Below, in pieces: positions 24,018 to 32,792 of a DNA stretch of 43,663 bases. A model generated the notes under the pieces. It had not been told where the DNA came from. It saw only the letters and a list, made by a program, of their open reading frames with translations, and searched no databases. Positions within the stretch are counted from its first letter, which is position 1, and the number at the start of each line of letters is the position of its first letter. The stretch spans positions 1 through 43,663 of the forward strand of contig JAEEVK010000015.1 in NCBI GenBank assembly GCA_016287095.1, given 5' to 3'. Source of the DNA: Lachnospiraceae bacterium (GTDB taxonomy: Bacteria; Bacillota; Clostridia; Lachnospirales; Lachnospiraceae). Position numbers and translations under genes: made by a program.

Positions 24018-25235
24018 GTGAAAAATTTTCGATTTTTCATCCCGGCGGTTTGTGCTGCAGGCGCGCAAACCTTGGGACAGCACGCCTGCGGCATGCTGCA
24101 TATTATGAGATATCCTGAATTTTTAAAGAGTAATGGAAAAATAGGTTTTATCGCACCTTCATTCGGTTGCGCGTCTTTAGAGCCCTATCATACAAGATTT
24201 AAATCCGCCCTGGAATATTTTGAAAGCTGGGGATTTTCAACTGTTGTCGGTCCCAACGTTTATCTTGAGGATGGTTTCGGAAAGAGTACCTCATCTGAAA
24301 AATGCGGTGAGGAAATAAATGATTTCTTTTTAAACGATAAGAGTGATATCATCATATCGGCAGGCGGCGGCGAAACCATGTGTGAAGATCTAAGTTTTGT
24401 TGATTTCAAAAGTATAGCTAAAGCTAAACCAAAGTGGTTTTTGGGGTATTCCGATAATACCAATCTGACCTTTACTCTGCCTACTTTATGTGATACTGCG
24501 GCAGTTTACGGTCCGTGTGCTTCCTCCTTCGGCATGAGGCCCGTGCATCCGTACCTTAACGATGCTTTTGATTTTATATGCGGGAAAAAGACAGAATTTC
24601 GTAACTATGAAAAATGGGAAACAGAGGGAAAAGCCTGCGAAGAAATGCCTCTCGCTACATTAAATGCCACTGAACCTTTTATGCTTTCGGCTTACTGTGA
24701 CGGAGTGTATTATCACTCTTCCCTGTCCGGAAACGACTCACTCACAGGCAGCAATACAGGTGATAAATCCTGCCATGCAGAATATATATGCGAATCTATC
24801 GATAAAGTAAACTTTAATTTTTCAGGCAGAATGCTTGGCGGATGCCTCGATATCCTGACCATACTCTGTGGTACAAAATATGACAAAGTAAAAGATTTTA
24901 ATGACAGATACGCCGATGACGGCGTGATCTGGTTTTTGGAATCCTGCGACCTAAATTCACTGTCTACTTTGAGAAGCCTATGGCAGCTGAGTGAGGCAGG
25001 CTGGTTTGAAAAAGTAAAGGGCTTCCTCATCGGACGCCCTATGCATTATAATGAAAATATTATGGGTCTTGACTGTCGTGATGTTACCTTACAGATGCTC
25101 AAGAAGTACAATGTACCGATAGTCTTCGACATAGATCTGGGTCATCTCCCGCCGCAGATGCCGATGGTGTCGGGTGCTATCGGAGATGTCAAGGTAGCCG
25201 GAAACTCTATATCGTTACAATATATCCTGAAATAG
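24018..25235 (+). CDS. S66-family L,D-carboxypeptidase / MccF-like serine peptidase
   Basis: A 405-residue S66 peptidase by this start. The family cleaves the L,D bond in murein tetrapeptides, or microcin C-like aminoacyl nucleotides in MccF. Visible hallmarks are KIGFIAPSFG (41-50), SAGGGETMCEDLSFVDF, the nucleophile elbow FLGYSDNTN with Ser145, and the Glu and His of the triad in WFLESCDLN and IDLGHLPP. GTG at 24018 has GGAG seven bases upstream. Homologues usually begin near MRYPEFL (ATG at 24105), and the extra 29 codons are GC-rich and foldable, so either start is possible. Residues about 228-258 (SLSGNDSLTGSNTGDKSC) form an insertion relative to the usual short loop before the VNFNFSGRMLGG segment. 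No terminator was recognised after it. Confidence 0.88.
   Translation: MKNFRFFIPAVCAAGAQTLGQHACGMLHIMRYPEFLKSNGKIGFIAPSFGCASLEPYHTRFKSALEYFESWGFSTVVGPNVYLEDGFGKSTSSEKCGEEINDFFLNDKSDIIISAGGGETMCEDLSFVDFKSIAKAKPKWFLGYSDNTNLTFTLPTLCDTAAVYGPCASSFGMRPVHPYLNDAFDFICGKKTEFRNYEKWETEGKACEEMPLATLNATEPFMLSAYCDGVYYHSSLSGNDSLTGSNTGDKSCHAEYICESIDKVNFNFSGRMLGGCLDILTILCGTKYDKVKDFNDRYADDGVIWFLESCDLNSLSTLRSLWQLSEAGWFEKVKGFLIGRPMHYNENIMGLDCRDVTLQMLKKYNVPIVFDIDLGHLPPQMPMVSGAIGDVKVAGNSISLQYILK
24020..24089 (+). promoter_or_regulatory. Foldable GC-rich segment at the 5' end of the S66 gene with mutually exclusive pairings
   Basis: GAAAAAT pairs with ATTTTTC (24020-24038). Fold A pairs GGTTTGTGC (24047-24055) with GCGCAAACC (24063-24071) inside TCCC/GGGA (24040-24043 and 24074-24077). 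Fold B pairs GCAGGCG (24057-24063) with CGCCTGC (24083-24089), or GTGCTG with CAGCAC. A and B cannot form together. It could be a regulatory leader, or a dispersed repeat captured as coding sequence. Confidence 0.4.
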
Positions 25236-25297
25236 TTTAAGCTCCTTCACTTTATGTCGATGCCACAAAGTGGCTTCGATCTGGGCTTAGAAAGATT

Positions 25298-26329
25298 TTA
25301 CAGGTACTTCAAAAGCTCATCCCTGACACTGTCAAGTCTTGAGTCTGAGAGACCAAAATCCATCCTCTTATATGACCATGCCGAGCGGCCGATATCATAT
25401 TTCTTAAAGACCTCATTGATGGTTTTATACCACTCTATGGTATCCTCATTTGTAGCCAGTTCGATAACGCCATACTCTCCGCAGTACAGAGGGGCGTTAT
25501 TTTTTTCTGCTGCATCGATAGCACTCTTAAACTGCTTCTCAAAATATGTGCTGTCAATCATATCGTCCTCAGATCCGGGCACGAAGAAATCCCTAACCCA
25601 GTACTCACTGATGGGAGCGCAGGCTTCCTTATACTGCTTATAGGTCATCTTGAAGGGCAGGCGCAGATCATGGGGCATTACATCTATCCATGTAGCACCC
25701 TGATGGGTAAAGATGAGCGGCTCATAGCAGTGGAAATTATAAACCACATTCTCATCGTAAGGCGGATCAAGATCTTTTACCGCAAATACATGGTTGTTCC
25801 AATAGCTGCCAACCAAAATCTTTACAGTGGGTGCCTTTCTTCTGATCCTTTCTATCGTGCGCTTGATGATCGCATTCCAGGTCTTTATATATCCCTGGTC
25901 GGTTACTTCGTTTAATAATTCAAAGGCAACTCTCTCACCGATATTTCCGTACTTTTCGGCAAAGATTTCCCACATCCTGATAAAGCGCTCCTGATATGCT
26001 TCATTATCAAAGAAACCTGATTCTCCATCATGGGAATCGAATGAAAAACCATAGGTCTTATGTACATCGAGTATCATATTTAATCCGTACTTGCCGCACC
26101 ATTCGATGGCTTTATCGATATACTCATAGCCTTTCTGCTTATAGTTTCCTGCATCATCCTGGATGAGATTATAATCCACGGGCACTCTCACATGATCAAG
26201 TCCCCACTCACTGATGGTCTTTATATCGGATTCCTTTATAAAACTGTCGTAATGCTCATAAGTATGCTTGCACTGTGACAGCCAGCCTCCTAAATTGACA
26301 CCCCTTTTGTAACCTTTCCAGTCTCTCAT
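25298..26329 (-). CDS. Glycoside hydrolase family 5 endoglucanase-like protein (intracellular)
   Basis: 343 residues, a (beta/alpha)8 retaining glycosidase of GH5. The N-terminus RGVNLGGWLSQ is the usual first strand. Other marks are DHVRVPVDYN (arginine conserved in clan A), MILDVHKTYG, the acid/base glutamate in FELLNEV (Glu141), NFHCYEP (His200, Tyr202), and the nucleophile in LYCGEYGV (Glu285). There is no signal peptide or carbohydrate-binding module, so it should act in the cytoplasm on imported beta-linked oligosaccharides, not on polymer. AGGAGGAGCGC precedes the ATG. A HAD phosphatase lies upstream by 17 bases, which suggests joint expression, perhaps sugar-phosphate handling. The exact substrate (beta-glucan, mannan or other) cannot be read from the sequence. 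No sugar transporter lies nearby. Confidence 0.9.
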   Translation of the reverse strand: MRDWKGYKRGVNLGGWLSQCKHTYEHYDSFIKESDIKTISEWGLDHVRVPVDYNLIQDDAGNYKQKGYEYIDKAIEWCGKYGLNMILDVHKTYGFSFDSHDGESGFFDNEAYQERFIRMWEIFAEKYGNIGERVAFELLNEVTDQGYIKTWNAIIKRTIERIRRKAPTVKILVGSYWNNHVFAVKDLDPPYDENVVYNFHCYEPLIFTHQGATWIDVMPHDLRLPFKMTYKQYKEACAPISEYWVRDFFVPGSEDDMIDSTYFEKQFKSAIDAAEKNNAPLYCGEYGVIELATNEDTIEWYKTINEVFKKYDIGRSAWSYKRMDFGLSDSRLDSVRDELLKYL

Positions 26330-26346
26330 GCGCTCCTCCTGTATTT

Positions 26347-27060
26347 TTATAATAACTCAGATACCTGTTTTAAATCATGTAAGATTTTCCACGCTTTTGC
26401 TCTCATCTCATCATCGGGCATGATAATGTCCGGAACCATGACAGGTCTCATGCCTGCTGAATATGCTGCTCTTATACCGTTATAGGAATCCTCTATGACT
26501 ATGGATTCCTGAGGCTTCCCACCCAGTCGTTCACAGCTCATAAGAAATATCTCAGGATCGGGCTTACCTTTTTTAAACATCCCGCCGCCTATTATATCAT
26601 CAAAATATCCTATGAGTCCTGTGCCTGTCAGCTGTGGTCTCACCCTGTCTATAGGAGTTGACGAAGCAAGCCCCAGCTTATATCCCTTGTTCTTTAAATC
26701 CGCAAGACATTCCGATGCATAGTATTTTAACGGCATGCCCTGTTCTTCTACAAATTTGTCAAACACAACCAGACTTTGTCTGCGGAATTCTGCACCGTTA
26801 AGAAGCAGTCTTTCTCCGGTAACAATGTCCGTCACATGTGTCTCTTTTAGTGTACCTTGCTCTTTACTAAGTTCTATATACCTGTCAAGTACGCTGATTA
26901 TATTTGAATCAGGAGTACCGATACATTCCGCAAACGCCTCAAGTATATCCGTTACACCGTACTGCTCCGCCAGGTCTATCCAGACCTTTTTGTCAAGGCT
27001 TTCCGAGTCAAACAGTACACCGTCCATGTCAAAAATCACTGTTTTTATATTATCATACAT
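26347..27060 (-). CDS. HAD-superfamily hydrolase, beta-phosphoglucomutase-like (subfamily IA)
   Basis: 237 residues with all HAD motifs: FDMDGVLFDSE (nucleophile Asp11 and acid/base Asp13), GLASSTP (motif II), the lysine in KKGKPDPEIF (motif III) and VIEDSYNGIRAA (motif IV). A helical cap lies between motif I and II, with HVTDIVTGERLLLNGAEFRR, as in subfamily IA. Members are sugar-phosphate phosphatases or beta-phosphoglucomutase. The context next to a GH5 enzyme favours a sugar phosphate, but this is inference. The ATG follows a weak AAGGAT site at a rather long distance. It lies 17 bases before the GH5 gene and 51 bases after rlmH, from which it is partly separated by a weak terminator. Confidence 0.88.
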   Translation of the reverse strand: MYDNIKTVIFDMDGVLFDSESLDKKVWIDLAEQYGVTDILEAFAECIGTPDSNIISVLDRYIELSKEQGTLKETHVTDIVTGERLLLNGAEFRRQSLVVFDKFVEEQGMPLKYYASECLADLKNKGYKLGLASSTPIDRVRPQLTGTGLIGYFDDIIGGGMFKKGKPDPEIFLMSCERLGGKPQESIVIEDSYNGIRAAYSAGMRPVMVPDIIMPDDEMRAKAWKILHDLKQVSELL

Positions 27061-27094
27061 TGTTTTGATTTTGTTATCCTTATGATATATTATC

Positions 27095-27125
27095 TTGTAT
27101 AAAAATACCCCTATTTATGATAGGG
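27095..27125 (-). terminator. Weak terminator overlapping the end of rlmH
   Basis: On the minus strand CCCTAT (27120-27125) pairs with ATAGGG (27109-27114) around CATAA, followed by GTATTTTTATA. The left arm contains the last codons of rlmH. The six-pair stem is short, so termination is likely incomplete. Confidence 0.4.
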
Positions 27126-27590
27126 TTCACCGCTGATTATCCTATAGGATCTGTATATCTGTTCCAGCAGGATCACGCGCATAAGCTGGTGAGGGAATGT
27201 CATATCTGAGAAACTCAGATGCATATCGCATTTTTTTAGCACCTCATTTGAAAGCCCCAATGAACCGCCGATAACGAAGCCGATATGTCCCACACTGTTT
27301 GTACCCAGTTCTTCTATCTTTGCGGCAAGTCCCTCAGATGAGAGCTTCTTACCGTTTATAGCCAGCGCTATATGGTAACAGCCGTCCTTAAACTTTGAAA
27401 GGAGTCTTTCTCCTTCCTTTTCCTTTATCTTCTGCTCTATCGCCTCTCCGGCTCCGTCAGGAGTTTTCTCATCCTGTACCTCTATGATCTCAAGGTTGCA
27501 GTATCTGGACAATCGCTTAGAATATTCTGCAATGGCATCAGAGAAGTATTTTTCTTTTATTTTACCTACACATAATATCGTGATCTTCAC
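27111..27590 (-). CDS. rlmH: 23S rRNA (pseudouridine-1915-N3)-methyltransferase
   Basis: The 159-residue protein matches RlmH (SPOUT class, formerly YbeA). It methylates pseudouridine 1915 in helix 69 of 23S rRNA, in the cytoplasm, as a homodimer on the assembled ribosome. Diagnostic blocks are VGKIKEKYFSDAIAEYSKRLSRY at the N-terminus, the knot-forming FVIGGSLGLSNEV that binds S-adenosylmethionine, and LSFSDMTFPHQLMRVILLEQIYRSYRIISGEPYHK at the C-terminus, which contributes the active site. Length is normal. The start is GTG (complement of 27588-27590) with GGAG eight bases upstream; no ATG fits. The gene lies 20 bases after the CBS-domain membrane protein gene and is likely on the same transcript. 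Confidence 0.96.
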   Translation of the reverse strand: MKITILCVGKIKEKYFSDAIAEYSKRLSRYCNLEIIEVQDEKTPDGAGEAIEQKIKEKEGERLLSKFKDGCYHIALAINGKKLSSEGLAAKIEELGTNSVGHIGFVIGGSLGLSNEVLKKCDMHLSFSDMTFPHQLMRVILLEQIYRSYRIISGEPYHK

Positions 27591-27610
27591 ACATTTACTC
27601 CGTCTGTTGA

Positions 27611-28927
27611 TTATTCAGCCTTCTTACTCACACGGCATTTTCGGATCATTTTGTTTTTAACCTCAAGAATACTGATGGTATAAGGACCATATGTAACATT
27701 CTCCCTCTCGCCGTCCGTCGGTATCCTGTCAAGCAGGCTGATGATAAGTCCGTTTACAGTGTCAAAATTCTCCAGATCACTGTCCTTTATCTCTATGCCG
27801 GTCTCTTCGGTAACATCACTTAATGCCGCCTCGCCTCTTAAGATAAATGAGCCGTCTTTAGCCTTTATTATCATCTGCTCTTCGTTGTCAAACTCGTCCT
27901 CGATATCACCGACTATCTCCTCCAATATATCCTCCATTGCCACCAGGCCGGCAGTCTGACCGTACTCATCGATCACGATTGCCATATGGTTTTTCTTTGC
28001 CTGCATCTGATTAAACAGTTCATCAATGGTCATGGTATCAGGCACAAAGAACGGCTTTCTTGCTATATCCTTCAGTTTCTTTTGTTTATAATCACCTGAC
28101 GCATAACACTTTGCCACATCCTTTAGATGGAGTACTCCGATGATATTGTCGATATCATCAACGTACAGGGGATATCTTGAAAACGCCTCTCCTGCCATAA
28201 AGCCCATAGCGTCCTCTATGTTCATTCCGGAATCAACGCCCACTATCTTTGTACGATGCGTCATGATATCCTTGGTCTGCTTTTCATCGAAGGAAATGAT
28301 ATTGGAGATCATCTCGGCCTCATCATCATCGATGACACCCTGTTCCTGACCTTCATTTACTATGGAAATGATCTCTTCCTCAGTCACGTTTTCCTCTAAA
28401 TCCTTAAGCTTTATGCCGAAGGGCAAAAGTATCAGAGCACAACAGCCCTCCAATATCAGACTCAAAGGCTTTAAAAGATATGTGATGAATTTCATGAAAC
28501 CAAAGGTTTTGTAAAAGATTTTCTCTGTGTTCCTGTTTCCGAGTCTGTCAGGAAGTACATAGGTAAGTAAAGTTACAAGGAAAATCAGTGCTACAGATAA
28601 AACAACGCTGACTGCAAGGCGCACGAAAAACTCGTCCAGGCTCTCAAGTATTTTGTTTAACGGACCTGAAACGAAAAGCATGCCGATAACAATCCATGCT
28701 ATACCCCTTATCAGCCAGCAGGCATTATAGAAATGATTTTCATTTTTATCTATGAATCTAATTGCTTTGGCAGCTCTTTCTTTTTCACTGCCGTTTTCAT
28801 CCTGACTCTCATTCTGCAGTTCTTTTACACTAACATGCTCAAAAGCAGATTTAGCAAGCGCCACAAAAAAATCAAATAAAGTGATTAATAAAATGATCAG
28901 CGTCGCCGCCCACGGGTTTATGTCCAT
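27611..28927 (-). CDS. CNNM/CorC-type membrane protein with CBS pair and CorC_HlyC domain
   Basis: 438 residues. The N-terminal DUF21/CNNM region has about four membrane segments (9-25, 65-85, 105-125, 145-180). A CBS domain pair (about 215-340) starts with SFDEKQTKDIMTHRTKIVGVD and includes FSRYPLYVDDIDNIIGVLHLKD and NHMAIVIDEYGQTAGLVAMEDILEEIVGDI. A CorC_HlyC domain (350-430) has DGSFILRGEAALSDVTEETGI and NFDTVNGLIISLLDRIP. The CBS blocks bind adenine nucleotides, and the family exports Mg2+ or other cations (CorC, MpfA, CNNM). The name hemolysin C found in older annotations is misleading. The ATG has a GGAAAGG site. It lies 16 bases after the chemoreceptor gene. Confidence 0.92.
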   Translation of the reverse strand: MDINPWAATLIILLITLFDFFVALAKSAFEHVSVKELQNESQDENGSEKERAAKAIRFIDKNENHFYNACWLIRGIAWIVIGMLFVSGPLNKILESLDEFFVRLAVSVVLSVALIFLVTLLTYVLPDRLGNRNTEKIFYKTFGFMKFITYLLKPLSLILEGCCALILLPFGIKLKDLEENVTEEEIISIVNEGQEQGVIDDDEAEMISNIISFDEKQTKDIMTHRTKIVGVDSGMNIEDAMGFMAGEAFSRYPLYVDDIDNIIGVLHLKDVAKCYASGDYKQKKLKDIARKPFFVPDTMTIDELFNQMQAKKNHMAIVIDEYGQTAGLVAMEDILEEIVGDIEDEFDNEEQMIIKAKDGSFILRGEAALSDVTEETGIEIKDSDLENFDTVNGLIISLLDRIPTDGERENVTYGPYTISILEVKNKMIRKCRVSKKAE

Positions 28928-28943
28928 TTATTTCCTTTCCCCT

Positions 28944-30425
28944 TTAATCCTTTTTCATAGAAACGGCAAGCTCGTTCAGATGCTCTATGATTTCCATCAT
29001 CTCTTCAACGGTTGTTCTGTTTCTGATGCTTGATTCATAAGTCTCTTTAGAATGTGCGGAAACTTCTTCTATAATAGCTGAAATATTTTCCACTGCATCA
29101 ACTATCGACTTATTTGCATCTGCAAGACTTGAAACAGACTCAGACAATCCGCCTGTACGTTCTTCAATGTCCTTAGAATCGGTCTTTATGATATCAAGAC
29201 TCTTAACTGTTTCCATAGTCGCATCATGCTGTCTGCGACTACCCTCAATAAATGCCTTAATGGCTTTATCCACATCAAGAAGCTTCTGGTCGATGCTTGA
29301 GATCAGCTCATTGATATCACCTGTAGCATTCTGTGTCTGGTTTGCAAGGTTAGATATCTCACTGGCAACTACAGAAAATCCCCTGCCGGCATCTCCTGCT
29401 CTGGCTGCCTCTATGCTGGCATTAAGAGCAAGCAGAGCGGTCTGATCTGCTACATTATTTATCAGTTCGATGATGCTCTGCATCTGTTTTGTACTGTTTT
29501 CAAGCTCCTGTAATTCCTTTGCCGCATCGCTGGAATATTTATCCGATGCAGCCACTTCCTTCTCGAGATTATTCATATTAACGGAGCCAAGTGCTATAGC
29601 TTTTCCTGTCTCGGACACACTGTCTGAAATAGCTCTGGCATGCGTATTTACATCGTCCAGTCTGTTCTGTATCTCGCCTGTCATTATCATCTGGGTCTGA
29701 ATAGAATCAGATGTAACACTTGTACCGGTGCTTACTTCCTCCATGGAATAGCATGTTCTGTCCATGGCCTGGCTCAGCTGCTTCATCTTTTGATTCATCT
29801 GCTCGATGCCTACGGTAAGTTCGGATGATACCGAGAGTACCTTGTCCAGGAGTACTGCTGTATGATTCTTTTCATCTTTGATATCATCAAGTTTTTCCTT
29901 GTTGATACCACCACTCATTATCGCAACAAATATATTGAAAATACCGCAAAGGAACAGCAGGAACAGCTGTATCTCCGCAGTAACAATGTCTTGGTCTGTA
30001 AGACCATTAAGCAGTGCATAAAACACTACGGATCCGACATTAAAAACGTTATAGGTTATAGCCGTAGCTACCGCAAAGCGGCGGTCCGCATATGCATTTA
30101 ATGCTATCATGATAACCAGGGCGTAGGTAAATACCAGATCATTATTTGCCGTAAACAGCATGAACGCCCACGGGAGTGCAAAGCCGAAAAGAATAAGGTA
30201 CTTAATTACGTCTATGCATCTCCTGGTTGTATGTAAGAACAGTACTACCGCACCGGGTATCCATAGGCTGGCCAATACGGTAAAAAAGTAAGTGAATGTA
30301 CGGTTACCCTTAATTGCTTCTATCAAATATGCCCCAGAAATAACCGAAATCGTTATGACATAGCATGCTATGGCTGCCCTGTTTCTCCTGATGGATTCAG
30401 ACATCTTAGTTTTATTCTTAGGCAT
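28944..30425 (-). CDS. Methyl-accepting chemotaxis protein with polytopic membrane sensor region
   Basis: 493 residues. The N-terminal part (about 15-175) has six predicted membrane segments with very short loops, and there is no Cache, 4HB or PAS sensor domain. The rest is a long coiled-coil signalling domain (about 200-493). It includes the conserved hairpin tip [37 protein letters not shown], which binds CheA and CheW, and Gln/Glu-rich heptads for methylation. Receptors of this kind sense within the membrane or through a partner protein. No HAMP domain is obvious. AAGGAGACTGCA precedes the ATG. No other chemotaxis gene is near. Co-orientation with the CorC-type gene 16 bases later suggests one transcript. 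Confidence 0.92.
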   Translation of the reverse strand: MPKNKTKMSESIRRNRAAIACYVITISVISGAYLIEAIKGNRTFTYFFTVLASLWIPGAVVLFLHTTRRCIDVIKYLILFGFALPWAFMLFTANNDLVFTYALVIMIALNAYADRRFAVATAITYNVFNVGSVVFYALLNGLTDQDIVTAEIQLFLLFLCGIFNIFVAIMSGGINKEKLDDIKDEKNHTAVLLDKVLSVSSELTVGIEQMNQKMKQLSQAMDRTCYSMEEVSTGTSVTSDSIQTQMIMTGEIQNRLDDVNTHARAISDSVSETGKAIALGSVNMNNLEKEVAASDKYSSDAAKELQELENSTKQMQSIIELINNVADQTALLALNASIEAARAGDAGRGFSVVASEISNLANQTQNATGDINELISSIDQKLLDVDKAIKAFIEGSRRQHDATMETVKSLDIIKTDSKDIEERTGGLSESVSSLADANKSIVDAVENISAIIEEVSAHSKETYESSIRNRTTVEEMMEIIEHLNELAVSMKKD

Positions 30426-30621
30426 TGCAGTCTCCTTTATAATTTGATTTATCCGATATTTCTATGTATAATCGCTAAAGTTTTCTCCTTATATTTCGGA
30501 TTATATGTCTATTATCTTACATTATAACAAATTTTGGATAAAAATCAAACTATATTTATATTATTTCTAAATATATATGCTATCATTATTTCATTCTGAA
30601 TGAAGTTTTCCATTTCAATCA

Positions 30622-30661
30622 ATACAAAAAGGACACATACCCTTTTATGAGATATGTGTCC
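30622..30661 (-). terminator. Terminator of asd
   Basis: On the minus strand GGACACATA pairs with TATGTGTCC around a 13-base loop (30631-30661), followed by TTTTTGT. It ends 38 bases after the asd stop codon. The remaining 300-base stretch up to the chemoreceptor start holds an AT-rich promoter region without a box I trust. Confidence 0.85.
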
Positions 30662-30698
30662 ATACATTGTCCTAACCTTACAAGTTATAATACTTTTA

Positions 30699-31775
30699 TC
30701 AATAGATGAATCCCTTAGCCTTAAGAAGCTCGGCCATAAGAACTGCTCCACCTGCTGCACCTCTTAATGTGTTGTGTGAAAGACCTACAAACTTGTACTG
30801 GTAAAGCTTATCCTCACGAAGTCTGCCCATGCATACAGCCATGCCGCCTTCTGTATCACGGTCAAGCTTTGTCTGAGGACGGTTGTCCTCCTCAAAGTAA
30901 TGGATGAACTGCTTGGGTGCTGAAGGAAGCTCAAGCTCCTGAGGTACGCCCTTGAAGTTAGCCCACTTCTCTAATATCTGCTCCTTGGTAGGCTTTTTCT
31001 TGAAGTTTACAAATACTGCTGCCATATGTCCGTTTGTTACGGGCACGCGGATACACTGTGTAGTGATAACAGGACTTGATGCCTTTACGATCTCACCATT
31101 CTCAATATGTCCCCAGATTCTTAAAGGCTCCTGCTCGGACTTCTCTTCCTCGCCGCCGATATAAGGGATAACGTTGTCAATCATCTCAGGCCAATCCTTG
31201 AAGTTCTTACCTGCACCTGAGATAGCCTGATATGTGGTAGCTACTACTGTCTCGGGCTCAAACTCTGAAAGTGCGAAAAGTGCGGGTGTATAACTCTGGA
31301 TGGAGCAATTAGGCTTTACAGCTACGAAGCCCTTCTTTGTTCCAAGTCTCTTCTTCTGGAACTCGATAACATCTGTATGCTCGGGATTAAGCTCCGGCAC
31401 GATCATGGGTACATCGGGAGTCCAACGATGAGCACTGTTGTTTGAAACTACGGGAACCTCTGCCTTTGCGTAAGCTTCCTCTGCCTGCTGGATGGCTTCC
31501 TTTGTGCCTTCATAAGCACTGAATACAAAATCTACCTGAGAAGCAACCTTGTCAATCTCATCAACATTAAGTACAACCATATTTTTAACTGCTTCAGGCA
31601 TGGGAGTATCCATCTTCCATCTGTCACCAACTGCCTCTGCGTATGTCTTTCCCGCACTTCTGGGGCTGGCTGCTACTGCTGCCACCTCAAACCAGGGATG
31701 ATTCTCTAATAACTGGATGAATCTCTGTCCTACCATACCCGTTGCACCGAGTATACCTGCTTTTAATTTTGCCAT
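30699..31775 (-). CDS. asd: Aspartate-semialdehyde dehydrogenase (archaeal/fungal-type sequence class)
   Basis: 358 residues. It makes aspartate semialdehyde for lysine/diaminopimelate, threonine and methionine. The NADP-binding start is ILGATGMVGQRFIQLLENHPWFE. The catalytic cysteine is in KPNCSIQSY, followed by TTYQAISGAG; the acid/base His lies in CIRVPVTNGHMAAV. The C-terminus, SHNTLRGAAGGAVLMAELL, is the usual NADP-contacting end. The overall wording of these motifs is nearer the archaeal/fungal class than the classic Gram-negative and Bacillus enzyme (GNPNCST). The start is ATG with GGTAGGAA. The gene is alone with its own promoter and a short folded leader, and is closed by a good terminator. 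No lysine riboswitch was recognised. Confidence 0.95.
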   Translation of the reverse strand: MAKLKAGILGATGMVGQRFIQLLENHPWFEVAAVAASPRSAGKTYAEAVGDRWKMDTPMPEAVKNMVVLNVDEIDKVASQVDFVFSAYEGTKEAIQQAEEAYAKAEVPVVSNNSAHRWTPDVPMIVPELNPEHTDVIEFQKKRLGTKKGFVAVKPNCSIQSYTPALFALSEFEPETVVATTYQAISGAGKNFKDWPEMIDNVIPYIGGEEEKSEQEPLRIWGHIENGEIVKASSPVITTQCIRVPVTNGHMAAVFVNFKKKPTKEQILEKWANFKGVPQELELPSAPKQFIHYFEEDNRPQTKLDRDTEGGMAVCMGRLREDKLYQYKFVGLSHNTLRGAAGGAVLMAELLKAKGFIY

Positions 31776-31857
31776 AACTGTTTCCTACCTTTCTTCTACC
31801 TGTGATCCCTATGGAGATGTCCACAAGGAATGCACCTTTTATGTTTTGTCTTTATCC

Positions 31858-31875
31858 GACGGACATTTGTCCGTC
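31858..31875 (-). promoter_or_regulatory. Hairpin in the asd leader
   Basis: GACGGAC pairs with GTCCGTC around four bases, 10-30 bases after the predicted transcription start of asd. The remaining leader (about 80 bases) has a second imperfect stem with CCTTGTG and CACAGG. It is too short for the known lysine riboswitch and has no T-run. Confidence 0.4.
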
Positions 31876-31892
31876 TCTGAAAATATGATGAT

Positions 31893-31921
31893 ATATTATC
31901 ACATCTGTTTATAAAATGCAA
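31893..31921 (-). promoter_or_regulatory. Promoter of asd
   Basis: The minus strand has TTGCAT (31916-31921), a 17-base spacer and TAATAT (31893-31898), with TG one base upstream of the -10 box (extended -10). Confidence 0.65.
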
Positions 31922-32035
31922 GCAGTTTTTCTATAAAAATATACACAAATTTATAACTTATATACGCCTACTATTCGTTATTATTTCCCAAACAACATTT
32001 GCAGCCCGCAAAACATTACCACTAAGCATAGTATC

Positions 32036-32791
32036 TTATAGTCTCACAAGAATATTTAATTTACCTTTCCTGCTTGTACCCACTATCTCTGCAAGTTTAA
32101 ACCGTCCATAACCCCTGACTGTCACCACATCATCCTGCTTTAGGGCCAGTGAAGTGTTTTCTGTCTGACGGCCATTCACAAATACTTTCTTTTGAGCAAA
32201 GTACTCCATGGCAGCACTTCTGGAAACATTGTATACCTTAGCTATCACTGCATCGATACGCTCTGATGCAACCTGTATCATCTTCTCTTTTTCAAAGCCC
32301 CTTGGGATATCCTTAATATCTTCTGCCTCCGCTTTGCGTACACTTACAGAGGTATGTTTAACACTGATGAGGTTTTCTATGATAAAATCAGAAATCCTCT
32401 CCAGGCAGAAAATATATGCCTTCTTTCCGGTAACTATTATGTCTCCGAGCAAGCTCCTCTCTATACCCAGACTCATAAGCGCGCCCAGAAAATCCCTGTG
32501 AGTCAGGTCATCTGCAAACTTGTCCACAAGGGGTACTATAGCAAGTATATCTATCGGAAAATTCTCCTCGTATCCCAGTGATTCCGGATCACCGAAACGC
32601 ACAACTGCCCTTTCTGCTCCGTCGTATCCTCCGAAGACAGTGGGCTTTGCATAGTCCAGAGTCCTTTTCTCTTCGTAAAAAAGAGACAAGTCCGCCATAC
32701 CCAGAAACTGGGTAAAGGTGAACTGTCCCTTTGTATAACTTCTGTCCGCCAGCTCGGCGAAACGCTTTTTTGTAAATTCTGTTTCTTCCAT
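32036..32791 (-). CDS. ylmH: S4-domain RNA-binding protein, YlmH family
   Basis: 251 residues. The N-terminal two thirds match the YlmH family: RFAELADRSYTKGQFTFTQFLGMADLSLFYE, then FGGYDGAERAVVRFGDP and IERSLLGDIIVTGKKAYIFCLERISDFI. The C-terminal S4 RNA-binding domain spans about 180-245, with RIDAVIAKVYNVSRSAAMEYFAQKKVFVNGRQTENTSLALKQDDVVTVRGYGRF. In other Firmicutes YlmH is encoded in the division cluster (ylmE-H, divIVA) and has been tied to ribosome-associated quality control; here it is instead beside coaX. The ATG is one base after the coaX stop, so the two are coupled. Family assignment is strong. Confidence 0.93.
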   Translation of the reverse strand: MEETEFTKKRFAELADRSYTKGQFTFTQFLGMADLSLFYEEKRTLDYAKPTVFGGYDGAERAVVRFGDPESLGYEENFPIDILAIVPLVDKFADDLTHRDFLGALMSLGIERSLLGDIIVTGKKAYIFCLERISDFIIENLISVKHTSVSVRKAEAEDIKDIPRGFEKEKMIQVASERIDAVIAKVYNVSRSAAMEYFAQKKVFVNGRQTENTSLALKQDDVVTVRGYGRFKLAEIVGTSRKGKLNILVRL

Positions 32792-32792
32792 A

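Noticed and set aside
25258-25280. TCGATGCCAC / GTGGCTTCGA hairpin after the S66 gene
   Set aside because: A tidy 10-pair hairpin with one mismatch, but no T-run on either strand, so not called a terminator; kept only as a note.
30426-30540. Cyclic di-GMP riboswitch before the chemoreceptor
   Set aside because: The conserved GEMM core sequences are absent.
31776-32035. Lysine or other known riboswitch upstream of asd
   Set aside because: The leader is too short and lacks the class-defining core; only a simple hairpin is supported.
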